Source: Chitinivibrio sp051745065 (GTDB taxonomy: Bacteria > Fibrobacterota > Chitinivibrionia > Chitinivibrionales > Chitinivibrionaceae). Taken from it: DNA of 64,000 bases. A model generated the notes under the pieces. The model worked only from the letters and a program-made list of their open reading frames with translations. It made no database searches and was not told the DNA's origin. How positions within the stretch are numbered: position 1 is the first letter of the stretch; each line of letters starts with the position of its first letter. A program made the position numbers and the translations under genes. This document shows positions 16,941 through 25,000 of the stretch, piece by piece. The DNA lies in assembly GCA_051745065.1 (NCBI GenBank), contig JBNJDQ010000001.1, forward strand, positions 11,604 through 75,603, in the 5' to 3' direction.

Positions 16941-19900
16941 TTATTTGTTTTTCCCGCAATTCTCCTTCAGTCTCTTAAGCACCGCGTTATCGGGGAATTT
17001 TTTCAGCCCTCTCTGAATCCACCGCTGCGCCTTCTCACAGCCTTCGTGTGTTTGAATCAGCTCCGCCAGATTAATATACCCTTCGGCAACATCTCCGCCA
17101 AAACGAACAGCATGCCTGAAAGCATCAATCGCATTTTCGTAATCTCCGCGGTCCAGATAAATCACCCCGAGATTATTCCACGCATGGCGATGACGCCGGT
17201 CTGCATCAAGAACCGCCCGATACACCCCTTCCGCCCGCTCTGTTTCTCCCTGGCGATGCAGGGATACTCCATGGTTGTACAAACTGTCCACATCTGAGGA
17301 CCCTGAATCAGATTCAAGCGAGTCCTCCCGGGAATGGACATTCACACGCCTGGTGTACCAATCTTCAATCTCCCTGTTTTTCAGGTGGGGATCATCTGAA
17401 ACAGCAAGCTGATAATAGTGGTACGCATTGTCCGGTTCATTCAGATGATAACAGGCAACAGCACAGTTATAGGCATCCCGCGCAGCCCTGCTCAGACGGT
17501 ACGCTTCGGAAAACCAGGTAAAAACCCCGTTCCAGTCTTCTTTTTTCACCGCGCAGTTTCCCGCAAGACGCAGTACATCAACCCGCCTGCTTCCCGAATA
17601 CTGCGACAACCAGGTCGACGCTTTCTGCAGAAGTTCATCACAGCGCGAAAGCTCATACAGCAAATACATATGCGTATAACCGCCCTCTGCACCGGAACCA
17701 TCCGTAAGAGCAAGGGCCCGCTTGTAATCGCCGCGTGCGGCATACACCCTGCTCTGGATGTGGGAAAGCCCCTCGCAGAGCGAATCTCCGGCCCGGGCAG
17801 AATCAAGATATTCCTGCGCTTTAGAGATATCGTCAAGCTCCAGATATGAGCGGGCAAGCGCCCGGTATACGGCGCAATCCATGGGCGTGACCTGACGTAA
17901 CCACTGCACAGCCTTTTTATAGTCATCACGGTTGAGAGCATGTGTACCGTAGAGATAGGGGAATTCGCCCTCCTGAGACTGCAGCAGAGAAACGAGGGAA
18001 TCCTCTTTCCCGGGCTCACCGCGCCTGCGGGCCAGATAGGCACGCCCTGCCAAAGCCGCCTGAACGAGAGAATCAGGGGCCGACGCCTTCTCTTCAACCA
18101 GGGCATAAAGACGGCGGGCCCTGGAGAGGTCCCCTCCCCGTCGGGCAAGATCAGCCAGGTGCAGAGCGACATCACGGCGCGAACTGTCCCGGGAAAGAGC
18201 GGAATCATACAATGCTTCTGCCACTTCACTGCGACCGGAACGCTCATTAATCACTGCCAGATTGGAGAACACCCAGGGATTATCCGTGCCCTCCCCGGCC
18301 AGATCTTTCCACAGCTGCTGTGCCCGGGCGGTATCGCCCACTTCACTTGCCGCAAAAGCCAGAACAAAGCGAAGAGAACGGGCGGTGTCGTTGACCTGAT
18401 AGGCCCGCTCAAGAAGGCGCAATGCCTGGTGCCTGCGTTGCAGGCGAAGATAGGAAAAGCCCGCAGCGTAGAGCGCCTTCCAGTCATCCCGCACCAGTCC
18501 GCCGTGAGTTTCATACAGAGAAGCAGTCACTTCAAAAAACTGTCCTTTCGTCATATCATACAGCACATCTCCCACAACGGATGAGCCTGCACGGGAAATA
18601 AATTCACTGCTCATTCTGTACAGAGCATCACGGGCATTGCTTCGCTTTAAAACACCGGCGAGGAGGCGGTACTCCTCTATGCTCTGCGGATCCACGACAG
18701 CAGCCTTTTTTGCAGCATCTTCGTGATGGCCTGACCGATGAAGAAGATAGATATATCGGAGACTGTCCCTGCGTTCAGCCGCGGGACGCTGCAGGCGCGC
18801 GGCTGTCTCGTCAAGCAGATCACCGGCGGAGGAATCCGTCTCCCCCCGAAGCAATTCAAAACGGGCTGCATAATGAGATGAATCCCGGGCAAGGGCTTTT
18901 TTAAACTGCAACCGTGCCTCTTCTTCTTTGCCCATTTCCCGATAGATAATTCCAAGAAGGGTGTAATACGAGGGCCTGGTTTCGTAAAAAAGGGCAGAGC
19001 GAATTGCATCGAGGGCATCCCTTTGATCCCCCCGCTCTTTTGCTGCAACAGCCCTGGTATACCAATACACCCCGTCCCGCTCCTTTTCGGGAACCGTATT
19101 CAGAACATTCCCGGCGGAATCATACTTATCCTGTTGAAGATATCGCCCTGCAAGAACAGTGCGCAAAGAACTGTAGCGATCCTGCGATGCCCACCGGCGC
19201 AGCCATTCAATGTAGGCGGAATCATCACTCTGTTGGGAATAGGCATAGGAGATGTTGTGAATCAGGGATGGAGGAGCAGTACTGTCACAGTATTTACCCA
19301 GGGAAACCGCTTTTTCATACTGTTCCTGCTCTGTATAGATATGGACAAGATAATCCAGTACAGACTGATCATAATAGTATTCCTCCTTCGCCAGCAGGGT
19401 CAGCGCACTGTCGCGGTCTCCCTGCAGAGCAAAGAGCTTCCCCCGCAGAACCTGCCCCTCACGAAAAGGAGTATCCTCAAGCACGGATATCGCTCCGGCA
19501 GTATCCGTATTTTTAAGCAGAGCAAAAACATATTCCTCCAGATATGTATAGGATAGCGGTTTTGATTCATGGAGCTTTCGAAAATGCTCCAGGTGCTTCT
19601 CATGGAGCCCAAGTTCAGCAGCGCTTCGGCCTGCCATGAGCCGGGCCTGGGCAAATCCGCTGTCCCGCAGCCGGAGAGCACGGGTAAAATAATCGTATGC
19701 CCGCTCATACGCCTTGACATCATATGCAGCATGGCCAAGATTATACCAGCTCAGTTCATAGGTGTTATCCCGCTGGAGAATACCGCGCCACACCGCCTCA
19801 GCACTGTCCCGTTTCCCCTGGCGATACAAGGCAAGGGCATAGTTGTTTTTTGCATCGTGGTACACCGGCAGCATGGCATCGGCCCGCAGAAATATCTCCT

Positions 19901-20093
19901 TCGCCCGTTCAAGATGCCCCTCCTCCAAAGCAGCAAGGCCAGAATCATTGACATCATAGGCGGCTTCGGTTTTACGCATCACCGCTGCAGTCATGGGGTC
20001 AGTCTCGGAGTAATCAAGGGTTAGATCAAAGGTCTTTGCCCGGGAAAGAGAAAACAGCATTACCGCAAAGAAAAGTATTTTTCTCTTAGTCAA
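16941..20093 (-). CDS. Very large exported tetratricopeptide repeat protein
   Basis: About 1050 residues, with a signal peptide (KILFFAVMLFSLSRA) followed almost entirely by TPR units; clear ones include NNYALALYRQGKRDSAEAVW, SWYNLGHAAYDVKAYERAYD near the start and HAWNNLGVIYLDRGDYENAI and GYINLAELIQTHEGCEKAQR at the end. Such proteins act as scaffolds in envelope complexes; no catalytic domain is seen. The likely start is a TTG at 20091-20093 with GGAGG five bases upstream; an alternative in-frame TTG at 20111 has no ribosome site. The chosen start overlaps the panC stop by eight bases, so the two are translationally coupled. The gene lies 74 bases upstream of the CheA-like kinase gene. Confidence 0.8.
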   Translation of the reverse strand: MTKRKILFFAVMLFSLSRAKTFDLTLDYSETDPMTAAVMRKTEAAYDVNDSGLAALEEGHLERAKEIFLRADAMLPVYHDAKNNYALALYRQGKRDSAEAVWRGILQRDNTYELSWYNLGHAAYDVKAYERAYDYFTRALRLRDSGFAQARLMAGRSAAELGLHEKHLEHFRKLHESKPLSYTYLEEYVFALLKNTDTAGAISVLEDTPFREGQVLRGKLFALQGDRDSALTLLAKEEYYYDQSVLDYLVHIYTEQEQYEKAVSLGKYCDSTAPPSLIHNISYAYSQQSDDSAYIEWLRRWASQDRYSSLRTVLAGRYLQQDKYDSAGNVLNTVPEKERDGVYWYTRAVAAKERGDQRDALDAIRSALFYETRPSYYTLLGIIYREMGKEEEARLQFKKALARDSSHYAARFELLRGETDSSAGDLLDETAARLQRPAAERRDSLRYIYLLHRSGHHEDAAKKAAVVDPQSIEEYRLLAGVLKRSNARDALYRMSSEFISRAGSSVVGDVLYDMTKGQFFEVTASLYETHGGLVRDDWKALYAAGFSYLRLQRRHQALRLLERAYQVNDTARSLRFVLAFAASEVGDTARAQQLWKDLAGEGTDNPWVFSNLAVINERSGRSEVAEALYDSALSRDSSRRDVALHLADLARRGGDLSRARRLYALVEEKASAPDSLVQAALAGRAYLARRRGEPGKEDSLVSLLQSQEGEFPYLYGTHALNRDDYKKAVQWLRQVTPMDCAVYRALARSYLELDDISKAQEYLDSARAGDSLCEGLSHIQSRVYAARGDYKRALALTDGSGAEGGYTHMYLLYELSRCDELLQKASTWLSQYSGSRRVDVLRLAGNCAVKKEDWNGVFTWFSEAYRLSRAARDAYNCAVACYHLNEPDNAYHYYQLAVSDDPHLKNREIEDWYTRRVNVHSREDSLESDSGSSDVDSLYNHGVSLHRQGETERAEGVYRAVLDADRRHRHAWNNLGVIYLDRGDYENAIDAFRHAVRFGGDVAEGYINLAELIQTHEGCEKAQRWIQRGLKKFPDNAVLKRLKENCGKNK

Positions 20094-20946
20094 AAAAGCC
20101 TCCAAGAACAATATTATCTATCAGGCGCACGCCGCTCTCACCCATGCGGCATGCCGTCGATACCAACGCACCTTCAGCAGGAACCTGATCCAGATCACGA
20201 CACAGGCGATCCGTGATTGCAATGTATTCCGGGTGAATCAGAGGCTCTTCGCCATACAGGGCGCGGGCCTCTTCCAGCAAACAGTACGAACTGCGTTCCC
20301 CCTGACTCCACACAGACTGAATTCTCTGCAATCCCCGATATATCAGCGGAGCAATGCGGTACTCCTTCTCCGTCAACAGGGAATTGCGCGAACTCAGGGC
20401 CAGGCCCCTGTCGTCACGAACAGTGGGAATGACCCGTATCCGTATGGGAAAATTCATATCCTGAACCATCTTTTTGATTACCAACACCTGCTGCGCATCC
20501 TTCTGTCCGAAAAAGGCACTGTCAGGCATGATACTGTTAAAGAGCTTTGCCACCACCGTTGTGACGCCATCAAAATGCCCCGGCCGGTGGGCTCCCTCAA
20601 GGCGTGTTGTCAGAATGCCGCATGAAAGGGTTGTATCAAAGGAGGATGGGTACAGAACATCAGTGGTCGGTGCAAAAAGGAGATCACACCCCCGATCAGC
20701 GAGGACCTGGGCATCCTGCTCAAAGGTCCGCGGATATTTTTCAAAATCCCGGGTCTCATTAAACTGTATGGGGTTAATAAAAACGGAGGCGACACAAAAA
20801 CCACCGTCTTCCCGGGCGGCATCAATCAAAGATAAATGACCTTCATGAAGAGCCCCCATGGTTGGAACAAAGGTTATTCTTTTTCCGGCGGCTCTCTGCG
20901 CATCCAGATGAAGACGAACGGATTCTATGGTTTCGCACTGCTCCAT
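20086..20946 (-). CDS. panC: Pantothenate synthetase
   Basis: ATP-dependent condensation of pantoate with beta-alanine, the last step of pantothenate synthesis. The 286-residue protein starts MEQCETIESVRLHL and has the nucleotidyl-transferase signature FVPTMGALHEGHLSL (about 26-40, with the HxGH motif), the pantoate/ATP region SVFINPIQFNETRDFEKYPR, and FFGQKDAQQVLVIKKM with the KDAQ pair, then IPTVRDDRGLALSSRN with the KMSKS-like segment. Length and motifs are normal. It lies downstream of the terminator at 20975-20999 and overlaps the large TPR gene by eight bases. panB and panD are not in the window. Confidence 0.96.
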   Translation of the reverse strand: MEQCETIESVRLHLDAQRAAGKRITFVPTMGALHEGHLSLIDAAREDGGFCVASVFINPIQFNETRDFEKYPRTFEQDAQVLADRGCDLLFAPTTDVLYPSSFDTTLSCGILTTRLEGAHRPGHFDGVTTVVAKLFNSIMPDSAFFGQKDAQQVLVIKKMVQDMNFPIRIRVIPTVRDDRGLALSSRNSLLTEKEYRIAPLIYRGLQRIQSVWSQGERSSYCLLEEARALYGEEPLIHPEYIAITDRLCRDLDQVPAEGALVSTACRMGESGVRLIDNIVLGGFFD

Positions 20947-20974
20947 GAAAACTCCGGTTAAAAAGTAAATATAA

Positions 20975-20999
20975 TAAAAAAAGCCCGAATACGGGCTTT
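20975..20999 (-). terminator. Rho-independent terminator after the 54-residue orphan gene
   Basis: An eight-base stem AAAGCCCG/CGGGCTTT with a four-base loop, followed on the minus strand by a T-run ending TTTTTTTATTATATTT. It lies 41 bases after the small gene and only 29 bases before panC. It probably ends the small-gene transcript, though control of panC by read-through is possible. Confidence 0.8.
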
Positions 21000-21040
21000 C
21001 ATATTGGTGAAACGAAAAAATAGGGATCCGCCTTACGTGA

Positions 21041-21205
21041 TCAGACCTTTGCCAAAAAGGCCTCCATCGTTTTTTCCGTATTCAGAAGAATTCTGAGATT
21101 CAGAATGTCATCATGGGTAATAATGCGCTCCCGCTGTGGTTTTTTCTCTTCAGAAAACGTGTAGTATCTGACGTCATAGGGGGTTTCTCTTTTTTTATAC
21201 CGCAT
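21041..21205 (-). CDS. Small basic hypothetical protein, 54 residues
   Basis: An open frame from ATG at 21203-21205 to TGA at 21041-21043, preceded by GGGAGG four bases upstream and followed by a strong terminator at 20975-20999. The peptide begins MRYKKRETPYDVRYYTFSEE and ends in a predicted amphipathic helix (THDDILNLRILLNTEKTMEA). It is rich in Arg, Lys and Glu, with no signal peptide or membrane segment. I do not recognise a family. The ribosome site, full stand-alone transcription unit and amphipathic pattern argue that it is a real gene, perhaps a small nucleic-acid- or partner-binding protein. It sits 85 bases downstream of rlmN. Confidence 0.6.
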   Translation of the reverse strand: MRYKKRETPYDVRYYTFSEEKKPQRERIITHDDILNLRILLNTEKTMEAFLAKV

Positions 21206-21290
21206 AGGGCCTCCCGGTTAATGGGCATTTTCCCGTCTGTTCTTATTATAGTATATCGGTTTATCAATGGCAATTATTATACCAAAAAGA

Positions 21291-22322
21291 TTATTTGTCA
21301 CGATTCCTTGCTGCAAGCTGACCACATGCGCCTTCGATATCCTCACCGCCGCTGATACGGATTGTTGCTGTAAGACCATGTTTTTCAAGATAAAACCTGA
21401 ATGACTGAATACGTTCGTGGGGAGGGCTTGCAAGAGATGAATCACTGCAGCTGTTTAAGGGAATGAGATTCACTTTGAAAGGACCGCCCTGTAAAAGTGA
21501 AACAACCTCTGATGCATTTTGCATCGAATCAGTCTTTCCATGAATAAGAACATACTCAAATGTTACGGAACGCCCGCGAAAACGGGCATATTTCCGGGCA
21601 GCGGCAACAAGATCTTCAAGGGGATACTGCTGGTTGATGGGCATCAGGGCGGAACGCTCCCGATCATTGGAAGCATTCAGGGATATGGCCAGTTCAACAT
21701 CAATCTTCTCCTGGATAAGACGGGTGATACCCGGTACATAGCCCGCCGTAGACACAGTGATTCTGCGCCGCCCTATGGCAAATGCAGAGTCCTGGCTGAA
21801 GCCCCTGAGAGCCTGGCGAAATGCATCGAAATTGAGAAGGGCCTCCCCCATACCCATAAACACGATATTGGTAATGCGTTGTTCGGGTATATCTGCCTGA
21901 ACAGCAGCGGCCTGCGCGAGAATCTCACCGGCACTCAGATTACGGACAAATCCCATACGTCCGGTTTCGCAGAAAACACACCCCAAAGAGCAGCCGATCT
22001 GTGAAGACACACACAGAGTGTTTCGTGCCTGCTTTCTCAGAAGAACCGCCTCATACAAATGGCCTTCATCGCTTTTAAAAAGATACTTCCGCGTTCTGTC
22101 TTGAGGCGACTCCCGGCGTGAAACGACCTGCGCCGGAAAAAAAGCAATCCGCTCAGCCAGTGCGTATCGCAGAGCACGGGGAATATTGCGCATTTCTTCG
22201 AAAGAGGAAACACGTTTTTTATAGGCCCATTCCAGAATCTGTGTACTGCGGAATTTTTTTTCTCCCATGCTGGCAATCAGGTCTTTCAGCTCGGATGGGG
22301 TGAAGTCAAAAAATGATTTCAT
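21291..22322 (-). CDS. rlmN: Dual-specificity 23S rRNA/tRNA adenine-C2 methyltransferase RlmN
   Basis: A radical-SAM enzyme that methylates C2 of A2503 in 23S rRNA and A37 in some tRNAs. The 343-residue protein has the RlmN N-terminal helical domain (MKSFFDFTPSELKDLIASMG), the iron-sulfur motif CSLGCVFC (CxxxCxxC, about residues 110-117), the SAM-binding VFMGMGEALLNF and VSTAGYVPGI segments, and the C-terminal catalytic Cys in GACGQLAA near residue 336. GGGAAAGAG precedes the ATG. A second, more divergent family member lies at 24993-26030, so this copy, closer to the normal length and N-terminus, is the better candidate for the housekeeping enzyme. Confidence 0.93.
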   Translation of the reverse strand: MKSFFDFTPSELKDLIASMGEKKFRSTQILEWAYKKRVSSFEEMRNIPRALRYALAERIAFFPAQVVSRRESPQDRTRKYLFKSDEGHLYEAVLLRKQARNTLCVSSQIGCSLGCVFCETGRMGFVRNLSAGEILAQAAAVQADIPEQRITNIVFMGMGEALLNFDAFRQALRGFSQDSAFAIGRRRITVSTAGYVPGITRLIQEKIDVELAISLNASNDRERSALMPINQQYPLEDLVAAARKYARFRGRSVTFEYVLIHGKTDSMQNASEVVSLLQGGPFKVNLIPLNSCSDSSLASPPHERIQSFRFYLEKHGLTATIRISGGEDIEGACGQLAARNRDK

Positions 22323-22338
22323 ACTCTTTCCCGTACGT

Positions 22339-22366
22339 AAAAAAGGCCTCTCCGAAGAGAGGCCTT
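22339..22366 (-). terminator. Terminator after tRNA-Leu
   Basis: A ten-base stem AAGGCCTCTC/GAGAGGCCTT with loop TTCG, followed by TTTTTTA on the minus strand. It begins four bases after the encoded CCA of the tRNA and ends the tpiA-secG-tRNA transcript. It also lies just upstream of rlmN. Confidence 0.9.
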
Positions 22367-22369
22367 GTA

Positions 22370-22457
22370 TGGTGCGGCCGGCCGGAGTTGAACCGGCACA
22401 GAGTTAACCTCCACAAGATCCTTAATCTTGCGCGTCTACCAATTCCGCCACGGCCGC
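22370..22457 (-). tRNA. tRNA-Leu, anticodon reads AAG
   Basis: An 88-base class II tRNA with encoded CCA. The acceptor stem is GCGGCCG/CGGCCGC with discriminator A, the D-arm is GCGGAATTGGTAGACGC, the anticodon stem is CAAGA/TCTTG and the variable arm is long, as in Leu tRNAs. The T-arm is GCCGG-TTCAACT-CCGGC. The seven-base anticodon loop is TTAAGGA, so positions 34-36 are A-A-G, decoding CUU (and CUC or CUA if A34 becomes inosine). Bacteria normally use GAG here. The tRNA directly follows secG, as tRNA-Leu(GAG) leuU does in E. coli, so this looks like the GAG isoacceptor with G34 changed to A. Confidence 0.9.
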
Positions 22458-22466
22458 AATAGTATT

Positions 22467-22919
22467 TTATTCAGCATTATCACCGGAACCGGGAAGATCT
22501 TTCACTTCCGGAACAACAGGCTCAGAGGGATCCTCTGACTGATTGTCCGCATCATCAGTTTCTTCGGCGGCACCTTCAAGATCTTCCGGAGTGACAGTTC
22601 CCATGGAAGAACCGGACTGTTCCGGAGCATTTTGCTCAGAAGAAGATTCGATTTCAGTATCGAGTATCCCCTTTGAAGTGCTGCTGCTTGAAGACATTAC
22701 AAAGAGCGTCAAAGCGAGCATAAAATATATTATGGCAAGAAAAGTAGTGCCTTTTGTTAAAATATTTTCTGTATTTTGTGCTCCAATGGCTGAATTTGCA
22801 CCACTCAGACCACCGCCCACGGCTCCGGAAATACCACCCCCGGTATCCGACTGAACCAACACAAAAAGGCCCAGAAGCAAACATACAATTACAAAAACCA
22901 CTATTAAAAAACCAAACAT
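22467..22919 (-). CDS. secG: Preprotein translocase subunit SecG
   Basis: A 150-residue protein with two membrane helices: FGFLIVVFVIVCLLLGLFVLV (2-22) and the second TTFLAIIYFMLALTLFVMSS (about 58-77). Between them lies the conserved cytoplasmic loop QSDTGGGISGAVGGG...GAQN, the SecG signature. It helps SecYEG translocate proteins across the inner membrane. The C-terminal 70 residues (EIESSSEQNAPEQ, EDLEGAAEETDDADN) are an unusually long acidic low-complexity tail; most SecG proteins stop near 110 residues. It is 17 bases downstream of tpiA and is followed by tRNA-Leu, a familiar gene order. Confidence 0.93.
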   Translation of the reverse strand: MFGFLIVVFVIVCLLLGLFVLVQSDTGGGISGAVGGGLSGANSAIGAQNTENILTKGTTFLAIIYFMLALTLFVMSSSSSTSKGILDTEIESSSEQNAPEQSGSSMGTVTPEDLEGAAEETDDADNQSEDPSEPVVPEVKDLPGSGDNAE

Positions 22920-22936
22920 ATTCTTAACTCTCTTCC

Positions 22937-23692
22937 TTATCGGGGAGAAACAACACCCTTAAAAAGATCTGCCTTAAGGGACGCACCACCAATGAGACCA
23001 CCGTCAATATCATTCTGCGCAAGAAGCTCTTTCGCATTGGCAGGTTTCATACTGCCGCCGTACTGAAGCCGCACCTTTTCAGCGGTATCTGCGTCGTACA
23101 TTTCTGCAACAAGGCTGCGGATTTTTCCGTGAACCTCCTGTGCCATTTCAGGGGTAGCCGTTTTACCGGTACCAATTGCCCACACAGGCTCATAGGCGAT
23201 GGTCGTATTTTGGAGATCCGCTGCACTGACACCATCAAGGGCGCCGTTTATCTGGGATTCAACAACAGTGTCCGTAACATTGGACTCGCGCTGCTCAAGG
23301 GTTTCACCTACACAGAGAATGGGCTTAAGGCCATTGGCCAGAACTGCCTTCATCTTCCTGTTTACTGTTTCATCGGTCTCATGGAAATATGTACGCTGCT
23401 CGGAATGTCCAAGAATAACGTATTCCACACCGGCACTCTGCAGCATTGCACAGGAAACCTTCCCGGTAAACGCACCGGATTCCTCCCAGTGAACATCCTG
23501 AGCACCGAGTTTAATCGGCGTACCATCGAGAACACGGGCAACTTCGGTCAGGGATGTATAGGGCACACAAATTGCCACATCAACACCGGTTACACCGTCA
23601 AGCTCTTTTACGACGTCCGACGCAAGCTCCACGGATTCCGAAACGGTTTTATTCATTTTCCAGTTACCGGCAATAAAGGGTTTTCTCGACAT
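22937..23692 (-). CDS. tpiA: Triosephosphate isomerase
   Basis: Interconverts dihydroxyacetone phosphate and glyceraldehyde 3-phosphate in glycolysis and gluconeogenesis. The 251-residue barrel has the substrate Asn/Lys in AGNWKMNK (residues 8-15), the electrophilic His in VILGHSEQR (about 93-101), the catalytic Glu in AYEPVWAIGTGKTA (about 164-177) and the phosphate-binding YGGSMKPAN and GGLIGGASL. AAAGGCG precedes the ATG. It is co-transcribed with secG and tRNA-Leu. Neither gap nor pgk is adjacent. Confidence 0.98.
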   Translation of the reverse strand: MSRKPFIAGNWKMNKTVSESVELASDVVKELDGVTGVDVAICVPYTSLTEVARVLDGTPIKLGAQDVHWEESGAFTGKVSCAMLQSAGVEYVILGHSEQRTYFHETDETVNRKMKAVLANGLKPILCVGETLEQRESNVTDTVVESQINGALDGVSAADLQNTTIAYEPVWAIGTGKTATPEMAQEVHGKIRSLVAEMYDADTAEKVRLQYGGSMKPANAKELLAQNDIDGGLIGGASLKADLFKGVVSPR

Positions 23693-23752
23693 TGTAATTC
23701 GCCTTTCATTTCAAAAGTAACGGCACAAAAATAGATATAATTAATACAAAAG

Positions 23753-25000
23753 TCAACTCTTTTTTTCCGGCCCGTCTCCTTTTACAACCAGGAGAAAAAA
23801 GACACCGAGAACGAGAGTGGCCCATGTCCCCCATTCAAGCAGAGTCTGTGCGCCGCGCAGTTCAATAATCCGCCCGCTTGCCCATCCGGCAAATGAACCG
23901 GCAATAACAGAACGTACAACCGTAGTTACCCCCATGTACGTGGCGCGCATTTTCGGGTTGGCACTGCGGTCAACAAAGTCAATCAGCGCGAGGAAATACA
24001 TGCCGAAAGCCGGACCGTGAATCAGTACCGCCGCAAATTTCATCCAGAACGGTGTCTCAGCCGTAAAAAGAGAGAAAAGAAAGAGCTTCACTGCAGTCAG
24101 AGCAAGGCCGATCACCATAAGCCAGCGATTTCCGAAAAAGGCAATCAGTTTTTTGGAGAAATGCATCACCGGAAACTCAAGTGTTGTCCAGAATCCAAAC
24201 ATCAGTCCCAGTTCGAGGGGGGATGCGGTAACATCGTCCAGATAAAACCCAACATACTGCATACCGATGCCATTATTGATGGCACCGGCACCGAAAACAA
24301 AAATCAGAAACAGGAAAAAACGCCGGTCATGAAAGAGCTTTTCCCAGGGGATTTTAATCGCCCTGGGCTTCGCTTCGCTTTGAGAGAATAGTGAAAGTAT
24401 TGAAAAGAGCAGAAGCGAAACCGCCCCCACGTAAAATATATAGGAATACCTCACCCCTCCGTCCGGATTGGGAGCAAATGTCAGCAGGGCCCCCACAAAA
24501 ACGGTAATAATTGCCCAGCCGAAAGTCCCCCATATCCGGTACTGGCCGAAGAGTGTCCGATCCCGGTTGCGATTCAGAAATCCGAGGGTTTCAGAATCGA
24601 GAAGTGTGTTAACCGGTTTTGAGAAAAAGTTATGCACAAGAAAAAACAATGCAGCGTAAAAGAAACGCACATCCACATTTTTCTCCATAAAGAACGGTTC
24701 TCCCGTAACGCCGACCATAACAGCCGGTATGACAGCACATATACTGAGAACCGTAACAATCCGCCGGCCGAGACGGAAGGAATCGGAGATGACCCCCGTG
24801 ACAATATTTGCAAAAAACACCACCAGCGGTACCGCAGCCATAATAAACTGAATTTTTCCCATCTGCGGTTCACCATTCGTATCCACAAGCACTTTCTTAA
24901 AAAACACCGATGCAAAGGGCCCCACGGCTCCCATGGCAAAGAAAAGCACAAGATACATCTGCTTGAGAATCCGCGATTCCCGCTGAACTGCTTTATCCAT
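23753..25000 (-). CDS. MFS transporter (sugar/nucleoside-type MFS_1-like)
   Basis: About 415 residues with some twelve hydrophobic segments, beginning QMYLVLFFAMGAVGPFASVFF (a LacY/NupG-like first helix). Loop motifs include VISDSFRLGRRIVT after TM2 and a repeat-like ANPKMRATYMGVTTVV in the second half. Length and layout match the MFS_1-like group, which carries sugars, nucleosides or muropeptides with protons or sodium. No substrate can be named. The ATG at 24998-25000 overlaps the stop of the second rlmN-like gene by eight bases; an ATG four codons upstream is also in frame. It ends 60 bases before tpiA. Confidence 0.75.
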   Translation of the reverse strand: MDKAVQRESRILKQMYLVLFFAMGAVGPFASVFFKKVLVDTNGEPQMGKIQFIMAAVPLVVFFANIVTGVISDSFRLGRRIVTVLSICAVIPAVMVGVTGEPFFMEKNVDVRFFYAALFFLVHNFFSKPVNTLLDSETLGFLNRNRDRTLFGQYRIWGTFGWAIITVFVGALLTFAPNPDGGVRYSYIFYVGAVSLLLFSILSLFSQSEAKPRAIKIPWEKLFHDRRFFLFLIFVFGAGAINNGIGMQYVGFYLDDVTASPLELGLMFGFWTTLEFPVMHFSKKLIAFFGNRWLMVIGLALTAVKLFLFSLFTAETPFWMKFAAVLIHGPAFGMYFLALIDFVDRSANPKMRATYMGVTTVVRSVIAGSFAGWASGRIIELRGAQTLLEWGTWATLVLGVFFLLVVKGDGPEKKS

